64,000 nt of DNA from Parabacteroides faecis (lineage in GTDB: Bacteria; Bacteroidota; Bacteroidia; Bacteroidales; Tannerellaceae): NCBI RefSeq assembly GCF_014647375.1, contig NZ_BMPB01000001.1:744001-808000 (forward strand). The letters are read 5' to 3'. How positions within the stretch are numbered: the stretch's first letter is position 1; each line of letters begins with the position of its first letter. Below, piece by piece: positions 9,178 through 19,154 of this stretch. The translations under genes and the position numbers were made by a program. Below the pieces are notes generated by a model. It ran no database searches. It saw only the letters and a program-made list of their open reading frames with translations, and had not been told where the DNA came from.

Positions 9178-11319
9178 ATGAATTTTATGAAGAAGGTGTG
9201 GGCAGTTTTACTGCTTCTGATTGCTGCAGGCCAGGTATATGCCGATGAAGGTATGTGGGTTCTGAAGGAATTAAACAAACAGAATCTGGCGAGGATCAAG
9301 GAACTCGGATTTGTTCCGTCCTACAAGCAGCTCTACAGTGAAACTGACCCGTGTGTGGCCAATGCTGTTGTGATTTTTGGTGGCGGATGTACCGGTATTA
9401 CCGTATCGGAAGAAGGATTGGTCTTTACCAATCACCATTGCGGTTTCGGTTCGATCCAGCAGTTGAGTAGCGTTGAACATGATTATCTGAAGGATGGTTT
9501 TGTATCCCAGAGTAAGGAAGAAGAGTTACCTGTTCCGGGTTTGAGTGTACGTTACCTGCGTGAGACAGTCGACGTAAGTGACCGTATCAACGGTGAAATC
9601 GCCAATATCGGGGAAGAATACCTGCGTTTGGCCGCAGCCGATTCTATTGGACAGGTTATCTGCGATTCCATCGGTAATACGGAATTCCAGGCAGCAGATG
9701 TGATCCCTTTCTATAATAATAACAAGTATTTCCTGGTTGTTTACGATGTATTCAACGATGTTCGTATGGTATTTGCTCCGCCCAGTTCTGTCGGAAAGTT
9801 CGGTGGCGACACGGACAACTGGATGTGGCCGCGTCATACGGGTGACTTTTCCGTATTCCGCGTATATGCCGGTGCCGATAACAAACCGGCGGAATACAGC
9901 AAAGACAACAAGCCTTACAGCCCTAAATATGTAGCAGAAGTATCCCTGCAGGGCTATCAGGATAAAGACTATGCGATGACGATCGGTTTCCCGGGTAGCA
10001 CAGACCGTTATTTGTGTTCATGGGGCGTGAAACAGCGTATTGAAGACAGCAATAAACCCCGTATCGAAGTACGTGGCGTTAAACAGGCTATCTGGAAAGA
10101 GGCGATGCAGGCAAGCGATGAAGTCCGTATCAAATATGCTTCCAAATATGCAGGCAGTTCCAACTACTGGAAAAATTCCATCGGTATGAACCGTGGTCTG
10201 GCTAACCTGAACGTGATAGAACGTAAAAAGGAAGAAGAAGCCGCTTTTGCAGCCTGGGTCGATCAGACGCCGGAACGCAAAGCCAAGTATGGTGAAGTGT
10301 TGCAATTACTGGAAAAAGGCTATACATCCACAGATGAGTATAGAAAAGTTTCTACTTATCTGTCCGAAGCATTCGTGAGCGGTACTGAAATAGTTCGTCT
10401 GGCGCGTATGGTTCAGGGTGTGGATATAAACGGTTCTACTCCGGAAGAGATAGACACCATCCTGCAGGATAAGATACAGCCGTTCTTTAAGGATTACGAT
10501 GCGACACTCGACCAGAAAGTGCTGGCTGCTATGATGAAGGTGGTGAAAGAACGTGTTCCTGCCCAGTATCTGCCGGATATCTATCAGAAGGTAGATAAAA
10601 AGTATAAAGGCGATTATACCAAATATGCGGCAGATGTCTTTAAAAAGACTTCTTTATTGTCATACGACAAGATCGAAAAGATGCTGAAGGATCCTAAATT
10701 GTATGCGAAACTGAAAAAAGATCCGGCAGCTGAACTGAGCTTGTCTACTTTGATCTCGTTGTTTGAATTACAGCAGTTTATGGGTGATGCTCATTTCGAA
10801 ATAGCTAAAGGCGAACGTTTGTATTTTGCGGGTCTGAAAGAGATGTATCCGGAAAAGCCTCTTTCTTCGGATGCCAACTTTACCATGCGTTTGAGCTACG
10901 GTTCTATCGGCGGTTACCGTCCGTATGATGCTGCCTGGTATGATTATTATTCAACTGAAAAAGGTATTCTTGAAAAAGAAAATCCGGAAGATGACGAGTT
11001 CTGGGTTCAACCGGAAATCCTGGATCTGATCCGCAGTAAAGACTTTGGTCAGTATGCCAATGAGAACGGACAGTTACAACTTTGTTTCTTAACGAACAAT
11101 GATATTACCGGCGGAAACTCGGGAAGCCCTGTATTCGATAAGAATGCCCGTCTGATCGGTCTTGCTTTCGACGGTAACTGGGAGGCTATGAGTGGCGATA
11201 TCGCTTTCGAACCGGATCTGCAACGTTGTATCGCAGTGGATATCCGCTATGTCCTGTATATGATCGACAAATGGGGTAAATGTCCGCGTCTGATCAAGGA
11301 ATTGCAGTTGGTTAGATAA
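9178..11319 (+). CDS. S46 dipeptidyl-peptidase, DPP7-like
   Basis: A 713-residue periplasmic serine exopeptidase that releases N-terminal dipeptides, part of peptide use in Bacteroidetes. A signal peptide (KKVWAVLLLLIAAGQVYA) is present. The chymotrypsin-like triad can be placed: His in FTNHHCGF (86/87), Asp in GGDTDNWMWPRHTGDF, and Ser648 in GGNSGSPVFD. The serine falls at the same number as in Porphyromonas DPP7. Eighteen residues after it is Gly (AFDGNWE), the DPP7-type residue, rather than the Arg of acid-specific DPP11. Hydrophobic rather than Asp/Glu P1 preference is therefore inferred. The alternative start at the fourth residue (Met) is possible. Confidence 0.93.
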   Translation: MNFMKKVWAVLLLLIAAGQVYADEGMWVLKELNKQNLARIKELGFVPSYKQLYSETDPCVANAVVIFGGGCTGITVSEEGLVFTNHHCGFGSIQQLSSVEHDYLKDGFVSQSKEEELPVPGLSVRYLRETVDVSDRINGEIANIGEEYLRLAAADSIGQVICDSIGNTEFQAADVIPFYNNNKYFLVVYDVFNDVRMVFAPPSSVGKFGGDTDNWMWPRHTGDFSVFRVYAGADNKPAEYSKDNKPYSPKYVAEVSLQGYQDKDYAMTIGFPGSTDRYLCSWGVKQRIEDSNKPRIEVRGVKQAIWKEAMQASDEVRIKYASKYAGSSNYWKNSIGMNRGLANLNVIERKKEEEAAFAAWVDQTPERKAKYGEVLQLLEKGYTSTDEYRKVSTYLSEAFVSGTEIVRLARMVQGVDINGSTPEEIDTILQDKIQPFFKDYDATLDQKVLAAMMKVVKERVPAQYLPDIYQKVDKKYKGDYTKYAADVFKKTSLLSYDKIEKMLKDPKLYAKLKKDPAAELSLSTLISLFELQQFMGDAHFEIAKGERLYFAGLKEMYPEKPLSSDANFTMRLSYGSIGGYRPYDAAWYDYYSTEKGILEKENPEDDEFWVQPEILDLIRSKDFGQYANENGQLQLCFLTNNDITGGNSGSPVFDKNARLIGLAFDGNWEAMSGDIAFEPDLQRCIAVDIRYVLYMIDKWGKCPRLIKELQLVR

Positions 11320-11360
11320 CATTATTTAAGGTCTGCTGATAAAAAAGCGGAAAAACAGAT

Positions 11361-11400
11361 AAATGGCGCAAATCATCATCAAGTGATTTGCGCCATTTTG
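11361..11400 (+). terminator. Terminator of the DUF389-S46 operon
   Basis: Perfect 15-bp arms AAATGGCGCAAATCA (11361-11375) and TGATTTGCGCCATTT (11384-11398) with an 8-nt loop, ending in a T-rich tail. It lies 42 bp after the S46 stop. Confidence 0.85.
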
Positions 11401-11433
11401 CTATAAAGCAAATTTTAGTTCTATCGAATTGCA

Positions 11434-11441
11434 TACTTTTG
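11434..11441 (+). promoter_or_regulatory. -7 box of the acyltransferase gene
   Basis: TACTTTTG matches TAnnTTTG exactly, 40 bp before the ATG at 11481. Confidence 0.6.
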
Positions 11442-11480
11442 CCTTCCTGATTTTAAATTATTATTTCGTTCTATTAGATC

Positions 11481-12665
11481 ATGTGTAAAACAAAAATTTC
11501 ATCTGCGACATTTCCTGTGAGTAATCCGATCGGCAAACAGACCCATATCGTATGGCTTGATGTTGTTCGTACGGTAGCCATGTTGATGGTTATCGGAGTA
11601 CATTGTATCGATCCGTTTTATATATCACCGACTCTCGGTGCTATTCCGGAATATAAATTCTGGGCATCTGTGTATGGTTCTTTGTTCCGCCCGTCCGTCC
11701 CTATCTTTGTCATGATGACGGGACTTTTATTGCTGCCTGTCCGTGAACAATCTTTGGGAGTATTTTATAAGAAGAGGATATTCCGGGTTCTTTTCCCTTT
11801 CCTGATATGGTCCGTATTGTATAATATGTTCCCGTGGTTTACCGGAGTATTGGGTTTGCCTAAGGAGATCATCGGCGATTTCTTCTGTTATGTACAGGGG
11901 AATGAGTCGCAAGCCTTGTCGGATGCCTTGAAAGATGTGGCGATGATCCCTTTTAATTTCAGTTTCAAGGAAAACCACATGTGGTATATTTATCTGTTAA
12001 TAGGCCTGTACCTGTATATGCCTTTCTTCTCCGCCTGGGTAGAGAAGGCTAAACGTTCTACCGAGCAGGTTTTTCTGGGAATATGGTTTATTTCTCTCTT
12101 CCTGCCTTATATGTCTGCTTACATAAGCCATTATTTGTATGGTGAAGCGACATGGAATCAATTCGGATTATTTTATTATTTCGCCGGATTTAACGGTTAT
12201 CTGTTGTTGGGACATTATTTGAAGCAGGGAAATGACTGGAGTATAGGAAAAACGTTGGCAATTTGTATGATGCTGTTTGCTGTAGGCTATGCCATTACTT
12301 ATAGTGGCTTCAGTGCCGCTGCGGCGAATCCGACGGCGACGGAAACGGATATGGAGTTATTTTTTACTTTTTGTAGCCCGAATGTCGCCATAATGACGAT
12401 TGCTGTATTCCTCCTGTTACAGAAGGTCCGTGTTCATCATCCGGCTGTGATCCGGTTGCTGGCAAATGTGACCAAATATGGCTTCGGTATTTATATTGTA
12501 CACTATTTCTGGGTCGGACCAGCCTTTTTGCTGATCGGACTGTTTGATCTGCCCATTCCTTTACAGGTGCCTATTATGGCGATATTGATATTTTTAGTCT
12601 CCTGGGGATTTACCTGGTTAATGTACCGGTTGTTCGGTCAGAAGGCTAAATGGTTTATGGGATAA
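11481..12665 (+). CDS. Membrane acyltransferase 3 family protein
   Basis: A 394-residue protein with about ten membrane segments and the acyltransferase-3 opening HIVWLDVVRTVAMLMVIGVHC, in which an early Asp/Arg and a His at the end of the first helix are typical. These enzymes transfer acetyl or other acyl groups from the cytoplasmic side to surface polysaccharides. No SGNH domain is attached, so it is the short form. It stands alone between a strong upstream terminator and the locus 1 promoter. The acceptor is unknown. Confidence 0.87.
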   Translation: MCKTKISSATFPVSNPIGKQTHIVWLDVVRTVAMLMVIGVHCIDPFYISPTLGAIPEYKFWASVYGSLFRPSVPIFVMMTGLLLLPVREQSLGVFYKKRIFRVLFPFLIWSVLYNMFPWFTGVLGLPKEIIGDFFCYVQGNESQALSDALKDVAMIPFNFSFKENHMWYIYLLIGLYLYMPFFSAWVEKAKRSTEQVFLGIWFISLFLPYMSAYISHYLYGEATWNQFGLFYYFAGFNGYLLLGHYLKQGNDWSIGKTLAICMMLFAVGYAITYSGFSAAAANPTATETDMELFFTFCSPNVAIMTIAVFLLLQKVRVHHPAVIRLLANVTKYGFGIYIVHYFWVGPAFLLIGLFDLPIPLQVPIMAILIFLVSWGFTWLMYRLFGQKAKWFMG

Positions 12666-12699
12666 ACGGGGTAGAATGGTGCCTGCCCGGTTTTTTTGA
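12664..12699 (+). terminator. Probable terminator after the acyltransferase
   Basis: An imperfect GC-rich hairpin (ACGGGGTAG pairing with CTGCCCGG) is followed by TTTTTTT directly after the stop at 12665. Confidence 0.55.
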
Positions 12700-12705
12700 C
12701 CATTC

Positions 12706-12731
12706 ATACCAAATAAGTTGCATTTACCCCT
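12706..12731 (+). promoter_or_regulatory. Candidate LytTR operator, copy 1
   Basis: A 26-bp element beginning ATACCAAATA, then AGTTGCATTT, then ACCCCT. It matches the element at 20036-20061 at 21 of 26 positions with no gap. It ends 38 bp before the -7 box of the susC operon. Two half-motifs (ATACCA and TACCCCT) about two turns apart fit the direct-repeat sites bound by LytTR domains. A LytTR gene lies inside the same locus. Confidence 0.6.
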
Positions 12732-12769
12732 TTCGCCGGTTTTAAAATATCGCAGTATACATTTTGCCA

Positions 12770-12777
12770 TATATTTG
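12770..12777 (+). promoter_or_regulatory. -7 box of glycan locus 1 (susC operon)
   Basis: TATATTTG matches TAnnTTTG exactly; the implied start is near 12782, about 20 nt before susC. It begins 64 bp after the start of the candidate operator. Confidence 0.65.
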
Positions 12778-12800
12778 CCTCAAATCTTAAACAATAAATT

Positions 12801-15800
12801 ATGAAGAGGCATTATTGGAATCATGTATACATGATATTTTTATTGCTGTTGTTTTCTTTATATGCAAAGGCACAACACCTCACTATTTCGGGGCAGGTAG
12901 TTGATGAACAACAAGAACCTGTTATCGGAGCCAGTGTCAGTATCAGGAACAGTTCAACCGGAACTATTACGGATATGGATGGCGGATTTACTCTCCAGAC
13001 ACCCATAGATGCCGTTATCCAGTTCTCTTTTATCGGATATGAAACCGTCGAGGTTAAAGCGACCGCCGAACCGATGCGTATTGTATTGAAAGAAAATACG
13101 CAGATGGTCGATGAAGTCGTGGTTACGGCTTTAGGTATTAAGAGGGAAAAGAAGGCATTGGCCTATTCGGTCACCGAGCTGAAAGATGATGCTTTCCGGG
13201 TGAAGGATTCGAATCTGGCTGCCGGACTTGCCGGAAAAGTAGCCGGAGTCAATGTTGTAAAGCCTGCAACAGGTGCTATGGGGTCGAGCAGGATCACTAT
13301 ACGTGGAAACGGATCTTTCGGATCGAACCAACCGCTTTATGTTGTCGATGGCATACCGCTCGACAACAGTGACTATGGACAACCCGGCTTGTGGGGCGGA
13401 ACAGATAACGGCGACGGTATCTCTTCTATCAGTAGTGATGATATCGAGAGCATGACCGTGCTGAAAGGTGGAACTGCAGCCGCTTTATACGGTTCGAGAG
13501 CGGCAAACGGGGCTATTGTCATTACTACGAAAAAAGGGCAGAAGGGCAAAGTGAAAGTAGAGTTGAACAGTTCGTTCACTCTGGACAAGCCGATCGTAAA
13601 TACCAGTGATTTTCAGTATGAATACGGGCAGGGAATTTCAGGAGTAGCTCCCAACAGCCAGGAAATGGCATTGCTGAGCGGTCCGGCGAGTTGGGGAGCC
13701 AAGCTCGACGGTTCGGATGTCCTTCAGTTTGATGGTGTGGCACGCCCTTATTCGGCTGTCAGCAAAAAGAATTTCTCTAACTTTTACGACAATGCCTGGT
13801 CGTTGAATAACAATTTATCGCTCTCCGGCGGTTCGGAATCTACACAATATCGTCTTTCTGTGGGTGACCAGCGTTATCATGATCTTTTCCCGAATTCCAA
13901 ACTGAACCGCAATAACGTCTCTTTAAATCTTACAACGGATATAACCAAACGTATTACCCTTCAAGCTAGCGTGATGTATATGCGCGAACGGGTAAAGAAC
14001 AGACAAAATGTAAATGATTATTCCAGTAACGGAAATGTATTGCTCTGGACATTACCTCCCAATATAGATATTCGTAGTTTATCACCGGCCGTAAAAGAGA
14101 ACGGAGATGAACTGCTACTATCCGATATGTATGTATATTTCGCAAATCCTTATTTTATTGCCAATAAGAGAGCCCAACAGGATGCTAAAGACAGGATGCT
14201 CGGTTCTTTGCAGCTTCAGTACAATATCACCGACAACTGGTATATACGGGGAAAAGCAGGGGGAGATATGATCTATCGCCGTGCGGAGAGCACTACTCCA
14301 ATGGGGACAGGCTACCTGAAAGAGGGAAATATCAGTGCCAGTTCCACTTATAACGGAGAATTTAATGCGGAAGCTATCCTTGGATATACCAATCGTTTTT
14401 CTGATATATGGACAGTAAGTGCTTTTGCCGGATGGAACAGTATGATTGCCTGGAGCGAAACAGTCAGTGCTTACGGCTCACGCTTTATCCAACCCAATTT
14501 TAATGTAATCGGCAATACCGAAGTCACGAGCGGAGGGAAAAACAGGTGGGAAAACTATATCAATTCCATTATGGGGCAGGCAGAGGTTTCTTATAAAAAC
14601 TTGCTTTTTCTTACTTTGTCGGGAAGGAACGACTGGTTTTCTGCTTTATCGTTACGGGATAAATCGACACCGAATAATATTTTTTATCCATCCGTAGGAG
14701 CTGGACTTATTGTAAGCGAAATGGTAACTCTTCCATCCTGGTTTTCGTTTCTGAAAGCGAGAGGATCGTGGGCGCAGTCGGGTGGGGCGGTTTCGCCCTA
14801 TAATCTGGCTTTAACTTATAGTTATGGCGAAGCGATTAATGGTTATCCAACAGGTTCGATCAATACATCTACCATTCCGAATCTGGATCTGAAACCACTG
14901 ACATCTACGGCTTATGAGGCAGGAGTCGATGTTCGTTTCTTTGAAAATCGTCTGGGACTCGATCTGACTTATTATATACGAAACACCAGTGACGATATTG
15001 TCACGGCGCAAATATCTTCTGGTTCCGGATATAATAATGTATTGATCAATGCCGGAAAGATCAATAATCAGGGTATCGAACTGTTGCTTACAGGAACACC
15101 CGTCAGAACCAAAAATTTCGAGTGGAACAGTTCTTTCAATTTCTCATACAATAAGAGTGAAATAAAGAAGATTACGGATAATGTGAACAGCTTCATCATG
15201 GCCACTGCCCGGGCAGGTGCTGCCGGAGACCAGGGAAGTCCGGCATTCATCTATCAGGAGGTCGGTGAACCTTACGGTATAATAAAAGGATACTCGTATC
15301 AGAGAGACGAGAACAACAATATCATTTATGATTCGGCAGGTCTTCCACAGCGGGGAGAGATAAAGAAACTGGGCGAAAGTATTCATCCGTATACGTTGGG
15401 ATTCAGCAACCGGTTCAACTATCGTGATTTCAATCTGAACGTTTTGATCGATGGTAAATTCGGTGGAAGTGTTTTCTCCGGGACAAACAATATGACCTGT
15501 TATCTGGGAACAAGTAAAATGACTTTGGATGGACGCGAAGGCGGAGTTGTCGGAAAAGGAGTAAAAAGGGACGGTTCTGTCAACGACAAAGCAGTACCGG
15601 CGATGGATTATTATATGCATCTGGCAAATAACATTACGGAGGAGTTTGTATACGATGCTTCGTTTGTAAAGCTGCGCGAAATATCCGTTGGATATTCACT
15701 CCCTAAAAAACTGATCAGAAATGCCGGTTTCTCGAATGTGATGATCTCGCTGGTAGGAAGAAATCTCTGGACACTATATAGTAAAGTGCCTTTGGTAGAC

Positions 15801-15899
15801 CCGGAATCGAGTTATACGAGCGGGAATGCGCAGGGCCTGGAACAATTCGGACTTCCGGCAACCCGTAGCTGGGGATTTAATGTAAATATTCAATTTTAA
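12801..15899 (+). CDS. SusC-like TonB-dependent outer-membrane transporter (locus 1)
   Basis: A 1,032-residue transporter that imports oligosaccharides with its SusD lid. Order of parts: signal peptide (FLLLLFSLYAKA), carboxypeptidase-D-like domain from ISGQVVDEQQEPVIGASV, TonB-box region (MVDEVVVTALG, about 104-114), plug with TIRGNGSF and YVVDGIPLDN, then a 22-strand barrel ending in the aromatic signature NVNIQF. It has no STN domain, consistent with control by something other than a FecR/ECF pair. The susD gene follows after 15 bp, then a GH5 gene, all with the same reading direction and no terminator between. Confidence 0.96.
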   Translation: MKRHYWNHVYMIFLLLLFSLYAKAQHLTISGQVVDEQQEPVIGASVSIRNSSTGTITDMDGGFTLQTPIDAVIQFSFIGYETVEVKATAEPMRIVLKENTQMVDEVVVTALGIKREKKALAYSVTELKDDAFRVKDSNLAAGLAGKVAGVNVVKPATGAMGSSRITIRGNGSFGSNQPLYVVDGIPLDNSDYGQPGLWGGTDNGDGISSISSDDIESMTVLKGGTAAALYGSRAANGAIVITTKKGQKGKVKVELNSSFTLDKPIVNTSDFQYEYGQGISGVAPNSQEMALLSGPASWGAKLDGSDVLQFDGVARPYSAVSKKNFSNFYDNAWSLNNNLSLSGGSESTQYRLSVGDQRYHDLFPNSKLNRNNVSLNLTTDITKRITLQASVMYMRERVKNRQNVNDYSSNGNVLLWTLPPNIDIRSLSPAVKENGDELLLSDMYVYFANPYFIANKRAQQDAKDRMLGSLQLQYNITDNWYIRGKAGGDMIYRRAESTTPMGTGYLKEGNISASSTYNGEFNAEAILGYTNRFSDIWTVSAFAGWNSMIAWSETVSAYGSRFIQPNFNVIGNTEVTSGGKNRWENYINSIMGQAEVSYKNLLFLTLSGRNDWFSALSLRDKSTPNNIFYPSVGAGLIVSEMVTLPSWFSFLKARGSWAQSGGAVSPYNLALTYSYGEAINGYPTGSINTSTIPNLDLKPLTSTAYEAGVDVRFFENRLGLDLTYYIRNTSDDIVTAQISSGSGYNNVLINAGKINNQGIELLLTGTPVRTKNFEWNSSFNFSYNKSEIKKITDNVNSFIMATARAGAAGDQGSPAFIYQEVGEPYGIIKGYSYQRDENNNIIYDSAGLPQRGEIKKLGESIHPYTLGFSNRFNYRDFNLNVLIDGKFGGSVFSGTNNMTCYLGTSKMTLDGREGGVVGKGVKRDGSVNDKAVPAMDYYMHLANNITEEFVYDASFVKLREISVGYSLPKKLIRNAGFSNVMISLVGRNLWTLYSKVPLVDPESSYTSGNAQGLEQFGLPATRSWGFNVNIQF

Positions 15900-15914
15900 A
15901 AAGGAATCAAGGTT

Positions 15915-17426
15915 ATGAGACGATATATATTAAAAATAACGGCACTGTTGTCTGCGTTGGCATTCATTACTTCGTGTGATTTTGAAGAGAAGAACATCGA
16001 TCCCAATAACAGTCCTACGATCGAGCCGGGGCCATTACTTACTTATACACAGTTGAACACAAGCAATGAAGGACTCGCTAAAAGGACGCAGGTCGGTTAT
16101 TGCATGATGATGGTACAGCAGACCGCTTCTCTCGACCTCAATGAGATGGCGGGAGACAAATACCTGGAAACAGAGACATTGGGAATCTTCTTCACCACGA
16201 TGTATGCCACAGTAATTAAGAATATTGAGGAGCTCATCAATCTTACCGAAGATGACGGGACGAATGTGAATACATACGCTGTTGCACTGATATGGAAATC
16301 CTATCTTTTCCACCGGATTACCGATCTGTATGGTGATGTCCCCTATTCAGAAGCGGGTAATGGATACCGTACACAGAACTTCTATCCGAGTTATGACAGG
16401 CAAAGCGATATTTACGCAGGGATGGTCAGTGATATTGAAAAGGGCCTTTCCTTACTTAATGAGACAAAGGAGCCTATCGAGGGTGATATTTTATATGGCG
16501 GTGACATAAATAAGTGGAAACGTTTCGGCAATTCGCTGTTGCTTCGCCTGGGTATGCGTATGGAGAAAGCGGACCCGGCTCAGGCCAGAGCGCTGATTGC
16601 AAAAGCGATTCAGGGTGGAGTGATGCAATCGGCGGATGATATCTGTATGGTTCAGCATGTAGAAGGTAAAGCCTCGACGGAAAATCAACTGGGTTATGTA
16701 TTTAAGAGTCATAGTCTACTGGTGAGCGGAGCTATAAAAATAAGCAAGACATTTATGGACCGGTTGAAGGCTACCAACGATCCCCGGATGCAGGTCTATT
16801 GTGCACTGCCGGATGGCAATACGGATCGGGACATGCAAAAAGGGTTACCCAACGGATATGATGCTCTTACCATACGTACGGGCGATCCGACTTATACCTC
16901 TTTGGCAAATTATTCCACATTTAATCCGGCAACGCTTCTTTTACTGGATGCGCCTACTATTTATATGACACATGCCGAGGTTGAATTACTACAGGCTGAA
17001 GCGATCGTGAAAGGGTATATTTCAGGCGATGCGAAAGCGCATTATGAAAATGCAGTCCGTTCGTCCATGCAACAACAGGCTATTTACGGTAATGCAGGGG
17101 TCATTTCGGGGCAACAGATGGAAGATTATCTTTCACAAGGGTTATTCGACGAGGCAGTCACTGCCAGTGATAAACTGAATGTGATCGGGACCGAGTTCTG
17201 GATTGCCACTTTCCTGAACGGCTATGAAAGTTATGCCAACTGGAGACGTACAGGTTATCCCAGGTTAACGCCTACAAACTACCAGAGCAGTCCGAATAAG
17301 GGAAAAATACCGCTCCGGTTCAAGTATCCGACGGAAGAATATAGTATAAATCTGGATAACGTGACGGAAGCTGTAAATAACCAGGGAGAAGATAAAATGA
17401 CAACGGCTGTCTGGTGGAATAAATAA
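15915..17426 (+). CDS. SusD-like glycan-binding lipoprotein (locus 1)
   Basis: A 503-residue surface lipoprotein that caps the SusC channel. The lipobox is LAFITSC (Cys21), followed by the acidic stretch DFEEKNIDPNN that favours surface export. The tetratricopeptide-like helical body contains the usual KSYLFHRITDLYGDVPYSEA segment and the C-terminal W-rich substrate and partner contacts (GYESYANWRRTGYPRL). It belongs to the SusD-like group typically paired with STN-less SusC. It is coupled to the upstream susC and the downstream GH5. Confidence 0.95.
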   Translation: MRRYILKITALLSALAFITSCDFEEKNIDPNNSPTIEPGPLLTYTQLNTSNEGLAKRTQVGYCMMMVQQTASLDLNEMAGDKYLETETLGIFFTTMYATVIKNIEELINLTEDDGTNVNTYAVALIWKSYLFHRITDLYGDVPYSEAGNGYRTQNFYPSYDRQSDIYAGMVSDIEKGLSLLNETKEPIEGDILYGGDINKWKRFGNSLLLRLGMRMEKADPAQARALIAKAIQGGVMQSADDICMVQHVEGKASTENQLGYVFKSHSLLVSGAIKISKTFMDRLKATNDPRMQVYCALPDGNTDRDMQKGLPNGYDALTIRTGDPTYTSLANYSTFNPATLLLLDAPTIYMTHAEVELLQAEAIVKGYISGDAKAHYENAVRSSMQQQAIYGNAGVISGQQMEDYLSQGLFDEAVTASDKLNVIGTEFWIATFLNGYESYANWRRTGYPRLTPTNYQSSPNKGKIPLRFKYPTEEYSINLDNVTEAVNNQGEDKMTTAVWWNK

Positions 17427-17462
17427 TTTCAGCAACTTATTTTAATCACTTAAAGAGTAAAA

Positions 17463-19043
17463 ATGTATATGAACAGTAAACAGAAGCAAATCTTCTTATT
17501 GGTTATTCTTGTGCTTATCACAGGTTGCCAGATAAATAAACCGGAAAAGATCGGCTTTTTATCGACCGATGGTACGAGCTTTATCGATAATCAGGGAAGA
17601 ACCGTGGTTTTAAATGGTTTGAACCATGTGACCAAAGTTCCGGAAAATAATTTTCTGTATGACGGAGATAAAGAATTATTCCGCCAGTTTAAAGAATGGG
17701 GATTTAATTGTATACGGTATGGGCTTTATTGGGATGTTCTGGAGCCGGAACCGGGGAAAATTAATGAAGCTTATCTGAAAGAGATCGATAAGCGTGTGAA
17801 ATGGGCGGAAGAAAATAATCTTTGGTTGATACTCGATATGCATCAGGATTTGTATGGGAGAAAATTTGGGAATGGTGCTCCGCTTTGGGCAACACTAGAC
17901 GAAGGTCTTCCGCATGTAAAAGGAGATGTTTGGAGTGATGCCTATATCATGAGTCCGGCCGTACAGAGATCGTTTGATAATTTCTGGAGTAATAAGCCGG
18001 CAGAAGACGGTATAGGACTACAGGACCATTATATCAATGCCTGGAAAACTATTGCCGGACGGTATGCCAATGCACCTTCGGTTGTCGGATTCGACATCAT
18101 GAATGAGCCGTTTATGGGTTCTTCCGGATTGGTAATATTCCAGGAGTTACTGAAAGGATTTGCAGAAGTCCATGCCTCGGTAACCGGTGAAATATTGACC
18201 GAAGAAGCTGTCATGTCAATGTGGAATACGGAAGATTCCCGTTTGGAGGCCTATGGATTACTGAATGATGGGAAAATTTTTTCATACGTGGTTGGCAAGA
18301 TTACACCTATTGTTAATGAATTCGAGCAAGGAGCATTGAGTGATTTTTATCAGAGGGTACGAGATGCGATCAGAGAGGTGAACACAAAACACATTCTTTT
18401 CCTCGAACATAATTTCTTTTGCAATATGGGTGTTTCCAGTAGTTTTAGCATTCCAAAGGATAAAAACGGCCACAACGATTTGCTGTGTGCTTATGCTCCT
18501 CATGGGTATGATCTGGTGACCGACTCCAAGGCCTCTATGTCACAGGGGTACGGGCGTCTGGACTTCTTATTCCATAGTATGTTTGAAAGAGGTCGCGAAT
18601 TGGGCATTCCCACACTCGTTGGCGAATGGGGGGCTTTTTATATGGGCGGAAAATATAAAGAACCTGCCACCCATATTATTAATCTGATCGAAAAAAACGA
18701 TGCCGGACAAACCTACTGGGCATTTTGGGAAGGAATCGATACGCAGGATTATTTTCAATATGCTTTAAGTCGTTATTATCCAATGGTTACCAATGGAAAG
18801 TCATTGGGCTATTATAACGATTATCAGAAAAACAGATTCACTTATCAATGGGTTGAGATGGATAAAAAGGCGCTTACACGTATTTATATTCCTGATATAT
18901 CAATACTCGGGGATACGAAAAAAATAGTATTGAACCCTTCGTCGTCTTATTCGATTATTCCGATAGGCAAGACCAACGCAGGATATATGGAAATACAGCC
19001 GGCAGGAGGAGAAAGACAATTAATTCTTCCGGTTGCTGAATGA
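17463..19043 (+). CDS. GH5 endoglycoceramidase-like lipoprotein
   Basis: A 526-residue predicted lipoprotein (VLVLITGC, Cys22) with a GH5 TIM barrel. The acid/base is in DIMNEPF (Glu215) and the nucleophile in LVGEWGAF (Glu388). Supporting residues are LILDMHQD and NHVTKVP. The latter, an early RYGLYWDVLEPEPG strand and a C-terminal beta domain (about 440-526) are the arrangement of endoglycosylceramidases and related endo-glycosidases, which cleave between glycan and lipid in glycosphingolipids. General cellulase-like activity cannot be excluded. The third residue is also Met. It is third in the susC-susD operon, so its product is probably taken up by that pair. Confidence 0.88.
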   Translation: MYMNSKQKQIFLLVILVLITGCQINKPEKIGFLSTDGTSFIDNQGRTVVLNGLNHVTKVPENNFLYDGDKELFRQFKEWGFNCIRYGLYWDVLEPEPGKINEAYLKEIDKRVKWAEENNLWLILDMHQDLYGRKFGNGAPLWATLDEGLPHVKGDVWSDAYIMSPAVQRSFDNFWSNKPAEDGIGLQDHYINAWKTIAGRYANAPSVVGFDIMNEPFMGSSGLVIFQELLKGFAEVHASVTGEILTEEAVMSMWNTEDSRLEAYGLLNDGKIFSYVVGKITPIVNEFEQGALSDFYQRVRDAIREVNTKHILFLEHNFFCNMGVSSSFSIPKDKNGHNDLLCAYAPHGYDLVTDSKASMSQGYGRLDFLFHSMFERGRELGIPTLVGEWGAFYMGGKYKEPATHIINLIEKNDAGQTYWAFWEGIDTQDYFQYALSRYYPMVTNGKSLGYYNDYQKNRFTYQWVEMDKKALTRIYIPDISILGDTKKIVLNPSSSYSIIPIGKTNAGYMEIQPAGGERQLILPVAE

Positions 19044-19052
19044 TTTGAAAAA

Positions 19053-19105
19053 ACGATGGTGTCGCCCGTGTCCGTTAAGAACAATTGCGGCACCATCGTC
19101 TTTGT
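19053..19105 (+). terminator. Terminator of the locus 1 susC-susD-GH5 operon
   Basis: ACGATGGTG (19053-19061) pairs with CACCATCGT (19091-19099), extended by partly paired inner bases, with TCTTTGTTT after it. It begins 10 bp after the GH5 stop and separates the operon from the LytTR gene. An ATG inside its left arm (19056) is open into the LytTR frame but is an unlikely start. Confidence 0.75.
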
Positions 19106-19120
19106 TTCTGTCATTTTTAG

Positions 19121-19128
19121 TATATTTG
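19121..19128 (+). promoter_or_regulatory. -7 box of the LytTR regulator gene
   Basis: TATATTTG matches TAnnTTTG exactly and lies after the terminator. Transcription would begin near 19133, which puts the ATG at 19155 first in the message and argues against the upstream in-frame ATG at 19056. Confidence 0.65.
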
Positions 19129-19154
19129 CCTGTCATTTGATCAGCATTTCTTTT

